Below, piece after piece: positions 1 to 6,685 of a stretch of 10,676 nucleotides of DNA (position 1 is the first letter of the stretch; every line of letters starts with the position of its first letter). A program made the translations under genes and the position numbers. Source of the stretch: Cyclobacteriaceae bacterium (GTDB taxonomy: Bacteria > Bacteroidota > Bacteroidia > Cytophagales > Cyclobacteriaceae); NCBI GenBank assembly GCA_025455225.1, contig JALOMY010000063.1, positions 1 to 10,676 of the forward strand, in the 5' to 3' direction. The notes under the pieces were generated by a model. It searched no databases. It worked only from the letters and a program-made list of their open reading frames with translations, and had not been told where the DNA came from.

Positions 1-933
1 CAGGGAGGCTATAACGATGGTTTAATGTATTACGAAACCGGCATCAAGAGCATTGACCTGGCACAATACATCGATCTCATTAAAAAGAACAGCAAGAGCC
101 TGGTTCATCCCTTGTATGGAACAACCAATATGGTTCCTTCCAAGGAGCTTACGCTTAAAGTCGATACAGCGCGTGTTAAGGCAATGGGATTGGTACCAAA
201 AGGCATGGAGGAACTGCTGGTTCCGGAAATGAAGTTGCGGGTTAAAGGCAACAGTCTGATGAAACAAGACCTCGCTTTGCTGGATGTTCTGCTAACCAAT
301 AACTGGGAACGCCCGATTTATGTGAACAATACTTCACTTGAACAGTTCAATGTGGATCTTCGACCGTATGTAATTAGTGAAGGTAATTCATATCGCATCC
401 TTCCTATCCAGAACCCATCCCCTCAAAATCGACTTGTTAATACAGAGGTGGCCTACAACAATCTGAAAAACAAGTTTCAGTTTCGGGGTTTGGATAATCC
501 GAATGTTTTCTTCAGCCTTGATTACCGCAGTTTCGTTCAAAACCACCGGTCTACCTTCAATGAGGTAGCTGGCGCACTGATAGCGGAAGGCAGTACGGAA
601 AAAGCGCGTGAAATTCTTTTAATGAGCCTGGAAAAAATGCCGGATAAAGGTGTGCGCTACGATTTTACCAATGCGTTAATGGTTGAGTTGTTGCTTGAGG
701 TGGGCGAGAAAGAAAAAGCCATTGAAGTTTCTACCATCGTGGGCAACCGGGTTGATGAAATGGCTGGCTACCAGATTCAAAAAGGAATATTGGACCGAGA
801 CCTGTACAACAATGTTGCCGTATTGGGTGAACTTCAGCGGGTACTGTATAAGTATGGTGAAAACGACCTGGCTAAGCGATTTGAAGACGCTTACGATAAA
901 TACGCAGTACAACTCCCCGGCCGGTTCAATTAA
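1..933 (+). CDS. DUF2723 family membrane protein, C-terminal 310 residues (5' end cut by window edge)
   Basis: The frame is open from base 1, beginning QGGYNDGLMYY, and ends at TAA 931-933, so this is the tail of a larger protein. DUF2723 proteins of Bacteroidota are usually around 1000 residues, with an N-terminal multi-span membrane half resembling protein O-mannosyltransferases and a soluble C-terminal part. What is visible is that soluble part. It contains the family-like block LLTNNWERPIYVNNTS (visible residues 97-112) and, after it, YVISEGNSYRILPIQNP (123-139). Residues 187-245 (for example EVAGALIAEGSTEKAREIL) look like a helical TPR-type hairpin pair. No membrane segment lies in the visible part. 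The substrate is unknown; a glycosyltransferase or O-mannosylation role is only inferred from the family. The ATG at 25 is an internal Met, not a start. Transcription should stop at the hairpin just downstream. Confidence 0.82.
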   Translation, partial: QGGYNDGLMYYETGIKSIDLAQYIDLIKKNSKSLVHPLYGTTNMVPSKELTLKVDTARVKAMGLVPKGMEELLVPEMKLRVKGNSLMKQDLALLDVLLTNNWERPIYVNNTSLEQFNVDLRPYVISEGNSYRILPIQNPSPQNRLVNTEVAYNNLKNKFQFRGLDNPNVFFSLDYRSFVQNHRSTFNEVAGALIAEGSTEKAREILLMSLEKMPDKGVRYDFTNALMVELLLEVGEKEKAIEVSTIVGNRVDEMAGYQIQKGILDRDLYNNVAVLGELQRVLYKYGENDLAKRFEDAYDKYAVQLPGRFN

Positions 934-952
934 TCATTCAGTATCAAATACT

Positions 953-981
953 AAAAGGCTTTGCTTGGCAGAGCCTTTTTT
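953..981. terminator. Bidirectional intrinsic terminator between convergent genes
   Basis: A 12-bp stem (953-964 with 968-979, one G-T wobble at 961/971) closes a 3-base loop. The outer arms are AAAAGGCT and AGCCTTTT. On the plus strand the stem runs into a T tract (976-981, then ATTTT). On the minus strand it runs into TTTTAG. It lies 19 bp after the DUF2723 stop and directly abuts the stop codon (980-982) of the minus-strand methyltransferase, so it can serve both genes. Confidence 0.85.
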
Positions 982-1756
982 ATTTTCGCACAATCAAAAA
1001 CAGATCCAGGGCTGTGTCGGCATCATCGGTAACTCTAAAATCATCATGATGGATGCTTGATACCAGTTGATTGTCTTGATGCTTGAGTTTATTCCGGTTC
1101 ATCCGGTTTAACAGTTCATATGGAAATCGTAACATCCAGGACGGTAACCGGTATTGAAGATTGAATATGTCCCACCGCATAATCTTGTTTACCGACTTCC
1201 GGTTTCGTTCATGATACGCCATGACTTTTTCGTTACCCGTAATCCCCTTCATTTCAACTTCCGAAAAAACACGCGAAGCCAGGGATTTCAATTCATCAGC
1301 AAGGTATTCGCGTATGTGCCACGGATTTCGGCTTAAGGTTAATTTCCGGTTTGGTGTAGTAATCAGGGCAACTCCCCCGGGTTTCAGAACACGTTGAATT
1401 TCCTTCATATAGAAAAGATCGTCTTTGATATGCTCAATAACCTGAAAGCTTACCACGCAATCGTACGTGTTATCCTTAAGATTATGAAGGGGTGGCAAAT
1501 CCATCGAAATAAAATGGGCAGCAGGATATTGCTGCCGCAGCCGGGCTAACGCACTTTCAATTTTATCGACAGCTGTGAATTGGCTGGATTTGGTTAACAA
1601 TAAATCAATTCCACGGCCCTCTCCGCAGCCTACTTCAAGAACATTTCCCGACAGGTAAGGCAGTGCCACAACATAAGCCTTAAATAATCGTTGATGAATT
1701 GGATTGTCGGACGGAAGGTGTTCGGATGTTATTTCGGTTGTATATATTTTCGCCAT
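980..1756 (-). CDS. Class I SAM-dependent methyltransferase (Methyltransf_11 type)
   Basis: This 258-residue protein has a Rossmann-type methyltransferase fold in its first half. Motif I is VLEVGCGEGRGIDLL (39-53), the glycine-rich SAM-binding loop. D64 in TAVDKI is the expected ribose-binding acid at the end of strand 2, followed by MDLPPL (85-90). The strand-4 region is DCVVSFQVIEHI (99-110), and RVLKPGGVALITTPN (122-136) is the post-motif region typical of UbiG-like and Methyltransf_11 enzymes. The C-terminal 120 residues (NPWHIREYLADEL onwards) are a family-specific lid; the substrate cannot be read from them. I chose ATG 1756 (MAKIYTTEIT) over a TTG at 1774, because the TTG would sit inside the likely -7 promoter box. 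The gene converges on the DUF2723 gene and diverges from the GWxTD gene. A small-molecule or glycolipid target is possible but unsupported. Confidence 0.88.
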   Translation of the reverse strand: MAKIYTTEITSEHLPSDNPIHQRLFKAYVVALPYLSGNVLEVGCGEGRGIDLLLTKSSQFTAVDKIESALARLRQQYPAAHFISMDLPPLHNLKDNTYDCVVSFQVIEHIKDDLFYMKEIQRVLKPGGVALITTPNRKLTLSRNPWHIREYLADELKSLASRVFSEVEMKGITGNEKVMAYHERNRKSVNKIMRWDIFNLQYRLPSWMLRFPYELLNRMNRNKLKHQDNQLVSSIHHDDFRVTDDADTALDLFLIVRK

Positions 1757-1763
1757 ACCTTTG
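1756..1763 (+). promoter_or_regulatory. Candidate Bacteroidota -7 box for the GWxTD gene
   Basis: TACCTTTG matches the Bacteroidota sigma-ABfA -7 consensus TAnnTTTG exactly, 32 bp upstream of ATG 1796. The upstream -33 element is weak: a TTG at 1738-1740 is only 15 bp away, shorter than the usual 17-23 bp. Predicted transcription start is near 1770. Confidence 0.5.
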
Positions 1764-1771
1764 AGGAGCCG

Positions 1772-1779
1772 CAAAAATA
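1772..1779 (-). promoter_or_regulatory. Candidate Bacteroidota -7 box for the methyltransferase gene
   Basis: Read on the minus strand this is TATTTTTG, an exact match to TAnnTTTG, 15 bp upstream of the chosen ATG at 1756. A GTTTAC upstream (about 21 bp spacer) is a possible but imperfect -33 element. The leader would be only about 9 bases, as is common in this phylum. The box faces the plus-strand box at 1756-1763. Confidence 0.5.
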
Positions 1780-1795
1780 GTTGAATCTTAAGATT

Positions 1796-2962
1796 ATGCG
1801 TAAACTGTTCGTTTTTCAGTTGCTGATTTTATGCAGCATAACAGCATTTCCACAGGCCTTACGAACCATCAATTACAATTACATTTACCGAGCGGCTGAA
1901 GAATTTTCATTCAATTGGAAAATTATACATGGCAACAACCAGATTGAAGCCTATTACTCCCTGGAACGCGCGAACGACAATATTAACCTGGCTGAATATG
2001 ATATTCTCTGGGAAATACGGAAAGATCTGGGTGAAAAAGAAGGAATCGCGCTGACAAATGTTATTTATGATCAATCATTTGAATCAACTAAATCGGGGAA
2101 GGTTATTCTTAACAACGAAGCAACCGGTCAATATGTGGTAGCCAAAATTACCAATGCCACAAAAAAAAGAATGTGGATTTACAGTAAACAAGTGCCGCAA
2201 ACACCCGTTCCCTATTACTCCATTAATAATAAACCGGCTGTAAAAACGTATGCCCTGATAAATGATTCCGTCTCATTAAATGGATTTGATTCAACTAAAC
2301 CCATTATAGTATCCTATTACAACGATGAATTCCCTTCCGCTGCACCACCTTTTTCAACAGCGCAGGCCAGGGTTGCATCTGTGATTAAATCCGATTCTAC
2401 ATTTACTTCAACAATTGAAAAACCCATTGCATTTACCAGGAAAGGACTTTACTTGGTTCAGCAAGACACTGCCTCATCGCTGGGTACCGCCTTTCGGATT
2501 GAAAATGATTATCCCAAGCTGGCGAAGATTGAAAGCCTTGCAGGCCCACTGATCTACATATGCACCAAGCAAGAGTACGAGAAACTAAGGGCTGCAAAAA
2601 ACGACAAAGCCCAATTCGATAAAATCATTCTGAGCATTACCGGGAATTCAGACCGGGCAAAAATTTTTATGCGGAATTATTTCCGGAACGTGGAGATGGC
2701 CAACCGGTATTTCAGTTCGTACAAAGAAGGGTGGAAAACCGACCGGGGCATGATCTTTATTATTTTCGGATTGCCGGAAGAAGTCTATTTATTTGGCGAC
2801 CGGGAGGTATGGGAATATAAAAACAATGCCTTCAGCGGGAGATTTACTTTTGTAAAGTCAGCAACCCTGTTCGATCCGGAAAATTATGTATTGATCCGTG
2901 AAAAATCCTACCAGGACAAGTGGTATGAAATGATTGATCTCTGGAGAAAAGCACGATTCTGA
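1796..2962 (+). CDS. GWxTD domain-containing exported protein
   Basis: This 388-residue protein starts MRKLFVFQLLILCSITAF, a signal peptide with a basic start, a hydrophobic core to about residue 18 and likely cleavage near residues 18-21. C13 is not in a good lipobox (LILC), so a lipoprotein is unlikely. The C-terminal GWxTD domain is clear: YKEGWKTDRGMIFIIFGLP at 309-327, then REVWEYKNNAFSG (336-348). The middle (about 30-240) looks beta-rich without a domain I can name. GWxTD proteins are widespread in Bacteroidota and related phyla; the function is not established, and an envelope location is inferred from the signal peptide. I chose ATG 1796 over the upstream TTG at 1781 because it begins the signal peptide directly and fits the -7 box. 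rlmB follows 67 bp downstream on the same strand and may be co-transcribed. Confidence 0.87.
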   Translation: MRKLFVFQLLILCSITAFPQALRTINYNYIYRAAEEFSFNWKIIHGNNQIEAYYSLERANDNINLAEYDILWEIRKDLGEKEGIALTNVIYDQSFESTKSGKVILNNEATGQYVVAKITNATKKRMWIYSKQVPQTPVPYYSINNKPAVKTYALINDSVSLNGFDSTKPIIVSYYNDEFPSAAPPFSTAQARVASVIKSDSTFTSTIEKPIAFTRKGLYLVQQDTASSLGTAFRIENDYPKLAKIESLAGPLIYICTKQEYEKLRAAKNDKAQFDKIILSITGNSDRAKIFMRNYFRNVEMANRYFSSYKEGWKTDRGMIFIIFGLPEEVYLFGDREVWEYKNNAFSGRFTFVKSATLFDPENYVLIREKSYQDKWYEMIDLWRKARF

Positions 2963-3029
2963 AGCAATAAAATCCATACTCCCCTATTGTTGCTTTCTGT
3001 AATCGCAATCAAAATTTGTACTTTTCGAA

Positions 3030-3779
3030 ATGACTAAATCCGATATGATTTACGGCACACGGGCCGTAATGGAAGCCATCCGGGCCGGAAGACCAATCGA
3101 ACGCATTTTAATTCAAAAGGGTATATCGAACGATTTGGTGCGTGAACTCACTCAATTAGCTCGAAAACATGATGTGGTTTTTACGTACGTCCCTCCCGAA
3201 AAATTAAACCGTCTCTCCAGCAAGAACCACCAGGGTGTAATCTGTTTAATGTCGGCTGTTGAATATGCTTCACTTGATAACATCATTCATGCTGCCTACA
3301 GTGAAGGCCGTGAACCGTTTCTGATAATTCTTGACCGTATAACGGATGTTCGAAATTTCGGTGCTATTGCCCGCACGGCCGAATGCGTTGGGGTAAGTGC
3401 TTTGGTTATCGCAGAAAAAGGCAATGCTCCTATAAGCAGTGATGCTATGAAAACTTCCGCAGGTGCCTTAAATCACCTACCGGTTTGCCGGGAAAAAGAT
3501 TTGAATAAAACCATAACCGCACTTCGGGAGAATGGCATTATGGTAGTTGCCTGTACGGAAAAGGCTTCGAAGACGATTTATGAAGTTGAATTCAATCGCC
3601 CGGTGGCGATCATTCTGGGTTCCGAAGAAGATGGTATCTCCAACGAATTACTTCGGTATGCGGATGAACTGGTCAAGATTCCAATGAAGGGCCAAATCGG
3701 ATCATTGAATGTTTCGGTAGCGGCCGGAATTGCCATGTACGAAGTACTCCGTCAAAGTATGTTGAAACAACTTCAATAA
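3030..3779 (+). CDS. rlmB: 23S rRNA (guanosine-2'-O)-methyltransferase RlmB, TrmH/SpoU family
   Basis: The enzyme methylates the 2'-O of a conserved guanosine (E. coli G2251) in the P loop of 23S rRNA using SAM. The 249 residues match the usual length. The N-terminal L30e-like substrate-binding domain spans about 1-72 (MIYGTRAVMEAI, then KLNRLSSKNHQGVI). The SPOUT catalytic domain carries motif 1 DVRNFGAIARTAE (106-118, with N109 and R114), the SSDAMKTSAGAL segment (136-147), motif 2 ILGSEEDGIS (195-204) and motif 3 IPMKGQIGSLNVSVAAG (217-233), which form the knotted SAM site. All hallmark residues are present. The gene starts at ATG 3030, has no Shine-Dalgarno sequence, and has no convincing promoter of its own in the 67-bp gap, so read-through from the GWxTD gene is likely. 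A paralogous TrmH-type tRNA methylase is the main alternative, but the N-terminal domain favours RlmB. Confidence 0.93.
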   Translation: MTKSDMIYGTRAVMEAIRAGRPIERILIQKGISNDLVRELTQLARKHDVVFTYVPPEKLNRLSSKNHQGVICLMSAVEYASLDNIIHAAYSEGREPFLIILDRITDVRNFGAIARTAECVGVSALVIAEKGNAPISSDAMKTSAGALNHLPVCREKDLNKTITALRENGIMVVACTEKASKTIYEVEFNRPVAIILGSEEDGISNELLRYADELVKIPMKGQIGSLNVSVAAGIAMYEVLRQSMLKQLQ

Positions 3780-3837
3780 TTCACTGACAACCTCGGTAGA
3801 AATCACTTATACGGAGATTGCAATGATCCCCAGCTGA

Positions 3838-4695
3838 TTATTGAATCGTAAGGCAATTCGGATTTGTTGTTTGGAATTTTCTGATAAACTCCCTCGGACT
3901 GCAGGCATGAAATTGACGGAAGCTTTTTGAGAAATACGACAAATTGGTATAGCCAACCCGGTAAGCCACTTCATAAACATTTCCCGAGTGCAGATGCAGT
4001 AACTGGGCAGCCCGTTGCAGTCTTATTTTGCGGATGTAATCATTGGGTGTCATGTCGAACAGTTTTACCATTTTCCGGTACAACTGAATTGAACTAAGCC
4101 CCAATGCCGTAGCAAATTGATGCACATTAAATTCCGGGTCCGCCAGATTATCCTCAACCACCCGCATGATTTTGTATACCAGGTAACTACTGCTAAGGGG
4201 GGACGGCTCATTTGTACGTTCGGTTTCTTTATTCATTTGCTCGTTATACCTTCTCAGGTTCTTACATAACTGGATAAGGTTCCGAATGCGCCATACCAGT
4301 TCTTCCTGAAACCCTGTTCCGGTAATACAATCGTCTGCTCCAAATTGCAATCCTGCTAACCGGGTATTCATATCCACCGAATCCGCTACCAGGAGAATGG
4401 GAATGTGGTTAATGCGTTTGTCCAGCTTGATGGCATAACAAAGTTGCAATGCATGCGCACTGTTCATAGTAAAATCAATTACCAGTACATCGGGCATATC
4501 ACGCACTACTTTAGAGTGCGTTTCATGGAACGACTCCACAATACTGATTTGGTAAAGAGCCTGTAAACGATTACTTAACTGTGAACAAAGTACCCGGTTT
4601 TGACCCGCCAATAAAACGGTTGGTTGAATTCCGATACTGGCATGTTCATGCTGAGTGACGGATAATGGCGAAGAATTCATGGCAAAGGCCTTCAT
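3838..4695 (-). CDS. Response-regulator-like protein: degenerate receiver fused to AraC-type HTH
   Basis: This 285-residue predicted transcription regulator has two domains. Residues 26-145 form a CheY-like receiver: VLLAGQNRV (strand 1), PDVLVIDFTM (68-77, with D74 at the phospho-acceptor position), IPILLVADS (98-106) and GADDCITGTGF (119-129). Three of the usual conserved receiver sites are changed. The acidic pair after strand 1 is A30-G31, the Thr/Ser site is A104, and the Lys before the cis-Pro is G126. A linker rich in Glu, Asn and Ser (150-170) leads to an AraC/XylS double helix-turn-helix (about 173-274), including LADPEFNVHQFATALGLSS and the signature VAYRVGYTNLSYFSKSFRQF. The layout resembles the C-terminal output half of Bacteroidota hybrid two-component sensors, but here it stands alone. 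The start is ATG 4695; ATG 4680 is also possible. It lies 104 bp downstream of manC on the same strand. Target genes are unknown. Confidence 0.88.
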   Translation of the reverse strand: MKAFAMNSSPLSVTQHEHASIGIQPTVLLAGQNRVLCSQLSNRLQALYQISIVESFHETHSKVVRDMPDVLVIDFTMNSAHALQLCYAIKLDKRINHIPILLVADSVDMNTRLAGLQFGADDCITGTGFQEELVWRIRNLIQLCKNLRRYNEQMNKETERTNEPSPLSSSYLVYKIMRVVEDNLADPEFNVHQFATALGLSSIQLYRKMVKLFDMTPNDYIRKIRLQRAAQLLHLHSGNVYEVAYRVGYTNLSYFSKSFRQFHACSPREFIRKFQTTNPNCLTIQ

Positions 4696-4799
4696 AATCT
4701 AAAGGAATTTTGCCTTAGTGTCAGCATTACCCAAAGGTCACCCTATACCGGATAAAAAATGATCCATTTTATGTGGAAACCAGGAGCCTGGATTTGTGA

Positions 4800-5876
4800 T
4801 TACAAAAATTCACTGCCTCCTTTAAGCGTTTTAACGTCATTAACGAATTGGCGGAAAAGATCTTCCCTGTCTTTTTCGCACACAATTACCACATCGCCAA
4901 ATTCACCCACCAGATAGCCGTTCAAACCCTGTACAATAACCAACCTTTCGTTTGAAGCACGGATGATGGAATTTCGTGTATCGTAAACCAGTGCACGCCC
5001 GGAAATGGTGTTGTTGTCTTTATCCTTTGTTGAAATATCATGGATGGAATTCCACGAACCCAAATCTGACCAATTAAAATTTGCCTGGCACACATAGACA
5101 TTAGTTGCCTTCTCCATGATGCCATAATCGATGGAAATGCTTTTACATTGGGCATAAATGCGTTCAACAACACTTCTCTCCTGCGGAGTATCAAATTGGG
5201 CCAGGTTTTCTTCGAACTCATCGGCCATTTCGGGTAAATAATCCTGCAAGGCTTTGGTAATAGCCTGAACACCCCAAATGAATATCCCGGAATTCCAGAC
5301 AAAATCACCGCTTTCAATAAATTTCTTGGCTAGAGAGATCTCGGGCTTTTCGGTAAACGTTTTTACTTTCTTGATAATCTTTTTGTCGGGAATAAATTGA
5401 ATATACCCATACCCTGTCTCCGGGCGGGAAGGCGTTATTCCAAGTGTTATCAGTTTATCCTGATCTTCAGCCTGGCTTACTGCTTTTGAAATTGTTGAAT
5501 GAAACTCGTTCTCCTTAATTATCAAGTGATCGGAAGGACTTACTACAATCACAGCCTTTTTATCCCTTAACAGGATCTTGTAACTCGCATAGGCAATACA
5601 GGCTGCTGTATTTTTCCGCATGGGCTCTGCAAGGATCTGCCTTTCTTCCAGATCGGGGAGTTGTTCCCGAACAAGGTGCGCATGCTCTTCGTGCGTAACC
5701 ACATAAATATTTTCTTTAAGACAGATAGGTAAAAATCGTTCGTACGTAGACTGCAATAACGTTTTACCTATGCCCAGTACATCAAGAAATTGCTTGGGTT
5801 TTGCATTGCGACTGTACGGCCAGAAACGTACACCAACGCCACCGGCCATCAGGACTACATAAAGATTATTTTTCAT
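4800..5876 (-). CDS. manC: Mannose-1-phosphate guanylyltransferase (GDP-mannose pyrophosphorylase)
   Basis: The enzyme converts mannose-1-phosphate and GTP to GDP-mannose in the cytoplasm, the donor for mannose, fucose and rhamnose units of surface glycans. The nucleotidyltransferase signature is VLMAGGVGVRFWPYSRNAKP (8-27), followed by KQF. VVSPSDHLI (111-119) holds the metal-binding Asp, and ETGYGYI (153-159), FTEKPE (174-179), VWNSGIF (193-199) and NFNWSDLGSWNSIH (266-279) are all family-typical. At 358 residues it is the short single-domain form, without the C-terminal phosphomannose isomerase domain of the bifunctional enzymes. I chose ATG 5876 (MKNNLYVVLMAGG) over TTG 5906, which would overlap the upstream gene and add ten residues before the first strand. 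The gap to the upstream KdsD-like gene is 22 bp, so the two are probably one transcript. Confidence 0.93.
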   Translation of the reverse strand: MKNNLYVVLMAGGVGVRFWPYSRNAKPKQFLDVLGIGKTLLQSTYERFLPICLKENIYVVTHEEHAHLVREQLPDLEERQILAEPMRKNTAACIAYASYKILLRDKKAVIVVSPSDHLIIKENEFHSTISKAVSQAEDQDKLITLGITPSRPETGYGYIQFIPDKKIIKKVKTFTEKPEISLAKKFIESGDFVWNSGIFIWGVQAITKALQDYLPEMADEFEENLAQFDTPQERSVVERIYAQCKSISIDYGIMEKATNVYVCQANFNWSDLGSWNSIHDISTKDKDNNTISGRALVYDTRNSIIRASNERLVIVQGLNGYLVGEFGDVVIVCEKDREDLFRQFVNDVKTLKGGSEFL

Positions 5877-5898
5877 TCGTAAGCTAATCGTGAAGAAA

Positions 5899-6618
5899 TT
5901 AAGCAATTCCTTCCATTAAAATATAGTGTGTGTGAATAAATGGTTTAACGTGATTTTGATTTTTCATCGCCACCCGTTGGGTAAACTTATTTTCCTGCAT
6001 TTGATCTAACTGATTAACTGCTGACTTATGAGCATAATCGCTTTTCAGACATTTAGTTATTCTAACCAGTGCATTTACCCGATCCGTACTACTTCCCATG
6101 TTTAGTCTTCTTTGAAAATCGTCATTACGTGCAATTCCTGGTACCATATGCAACCCATGTGCAACCGGGCTGGTAACATTCGTAAGTTGAAATAAATAAA
6201 CCGAAGAAGCGTATCCCAAATTAAGAGAAGTTGCAAGAATCTGGTAGTTGAAATGCGATCTGAGTGAAACTTCGTTCAATTTGTAATCAGTCTTTTGTTC
6301 CTGGAGAGAATTTGTATTGCGTACCCGGGCAACAAGTTTAGAGGCTTTGCGTTTTAAAAGCGGCACAAGTGCTTTTATTTCCAGTGAATTGCTGCTTTCG
6401 GAAATATGGACGGTGGGGTTTATTGGTGCCATAATTTTATTGGCAATAATGGCGTTTTTACCAATGCCTGTAATGGTAACACTGCCTTTCGAAGAATAAA
6501 TTTCGTTAACACATTCTCCGAAATCGTTGGCAAAAAATTGGCTCCGTTTTTCTGTTGCACACGATTTATTAATTAGGACATCCTGTGCAATAAATTTGAT
6601 ATTTTTTGTTATATTCAA
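5899..6618 (-). CDS. Eroded KdsD/KpsF-like sugar-phosphate isomerase relative (SIS plus partial CBS), probably inactive
   Basis: The 239-residue frame aligns by eye along its whole length with arabinose-5-phosphate isomerase (KdsD/KpsF/GutQ, about 320 residues), which supplies the Kdo precursor. Recognisable blocks are NITKNIKFIAQDVL (2-15), VTITGIGKNAIIANKIMA (47-64, with catalytic-type K54), ISESSNSLEIKALVPLLKR (72-90), GIARNDDFQRRL (161-172, compare GxITDGDLRR of CBS 1) and a CBS 2 end from SAVNQLDQMQENKFTQ (199-214) to IHTHYILMEGIA (228-239). Missing are about 26 residues after 70 (the TGTP...HGDLGM segment), a few near 125-132, and about 50 near 150-160 (HPGGALG and the start of CBS 1). 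The EACPNNLAPT segment reads RSHFNYQILAT, so its Glu is lost. The start is TTG 6618; a TAA lies three codons upstream, and the next ATG is codon 63. G+C is about 38% by hand count of 5941-6600. The frame is open, so it is listed as CDS, but it may be a pseudogene. Confidence 0.72.
   Translation of the reverse strand: MNITKNIKFIAQDVLINKSCATEKRSQFFANDFGECVNEIYSSKGSVTITGIGKNAIIANKIMAPINPTVHISESSNSLEIKALVPLLKRKASKLVARVRNTNSLQEQKTDYKLNEVSLRSHFNYQILATSLNLGYASSVYLFQLTNVTSPVAHGLHMVPGIARNDDFQRRLNMGSSTDRVNALVRITKCLKSDYAHKSAVNQLDQMQENKFTQRVAMKNQNHVKPFIHTHYILMEGIA
6591..6598 (+). promoter_or_regulatory. Candidate -7 box for recQ inside the 5' end of the KdsD-like gene
   Basis: TAAATTTG matches TAnnTTTG exactly, with a weak TTTA at 6565-6568 (22-bp spacer) as a possible -33 element. 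It would give a leader of about 80 bases before ATG 6686. The surroundings are AT-rich, so a chance match is quite possible, but no better plus-strand box is present in the intergenic gap. Confidence 0.3.
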
Positions 6619-6648
6619 TTCTGCTTAACGGATTGACGGTAGGTGAAT

Positions 6649-6656
6649 CAAAGATA
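6649..6656 (-). promoter_or_regulatory. Candidate -7 box for the KdsD-like gene and manC
   Basis: The minus strand reads TATCTTTG, an exact TAnnTTTG match, 30 bp upstream of the TTG start at 6618. No clear TTTG -33 element is seen at the expected distance. If used, it would drive the KdsD-like frame and, 22 bp beyond its stop, manC. That would explain why the upstream segment is kept although its product seems damaged. Confidence 0.42.
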
Positions 6657-6685
6657 GAAAGAATTAATACTTGGAATTCGAATAG

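Noticed and set aside
683..1060. A 125-codon plus-strand open frame running past the DUF2723 stop
   Set aside because: It overlaps the DUF2723 tail, crosses the terminator hairpin and enters the antisense strand of the methyltransferase; composition is not protein-like.
2963..2994. Imperfect inverted repeat AGCAATA / TATTGTTGCT after the GWxTD gene
   Set aside because: Needs a bulge and lacks a T tract; continued transcription into rlmB seems more likely.
3019..3026. TACTTTTC just upstream of rlmB as a -7 box
   Set aside because: It would place the transcription start at or after the ATG at 3030 and mismatches the consensus in its last base.
3821..3843. Small hairpin between rlmB and the regulator (CAATGAT with ATTATTG)
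   Set aside because: Seven AT-rich pairs with one wobble, a nine-base loop and no T tract on either side; too weak to call a terminator. The rest of the 58-bp convergent gap shows nothing clear.
4732..4739. Minus-strand GACCTTTG upstream of the REC-AraC gene
   Set aside because: One mismatch to TAnnTTTG and no clear -33 element; could be chance.
4754..4791. Two short inverted repeats between manC and the regulator (AAAATG/CATTTT, and CCAGG-AG-CCTGG)
   Set aside because: The first stem is six mostly A-T pairs, and the second has a two-base centre that cannot form a loop at full length. A weak terminator after manC is possible, but the evidence is poor.
4922..5317. A 131-codon open frame on the minus strand
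   Set aside because: It lies wholly inside manC in another frame; manC has all family motifs, and this frame shows no recognisable domain.
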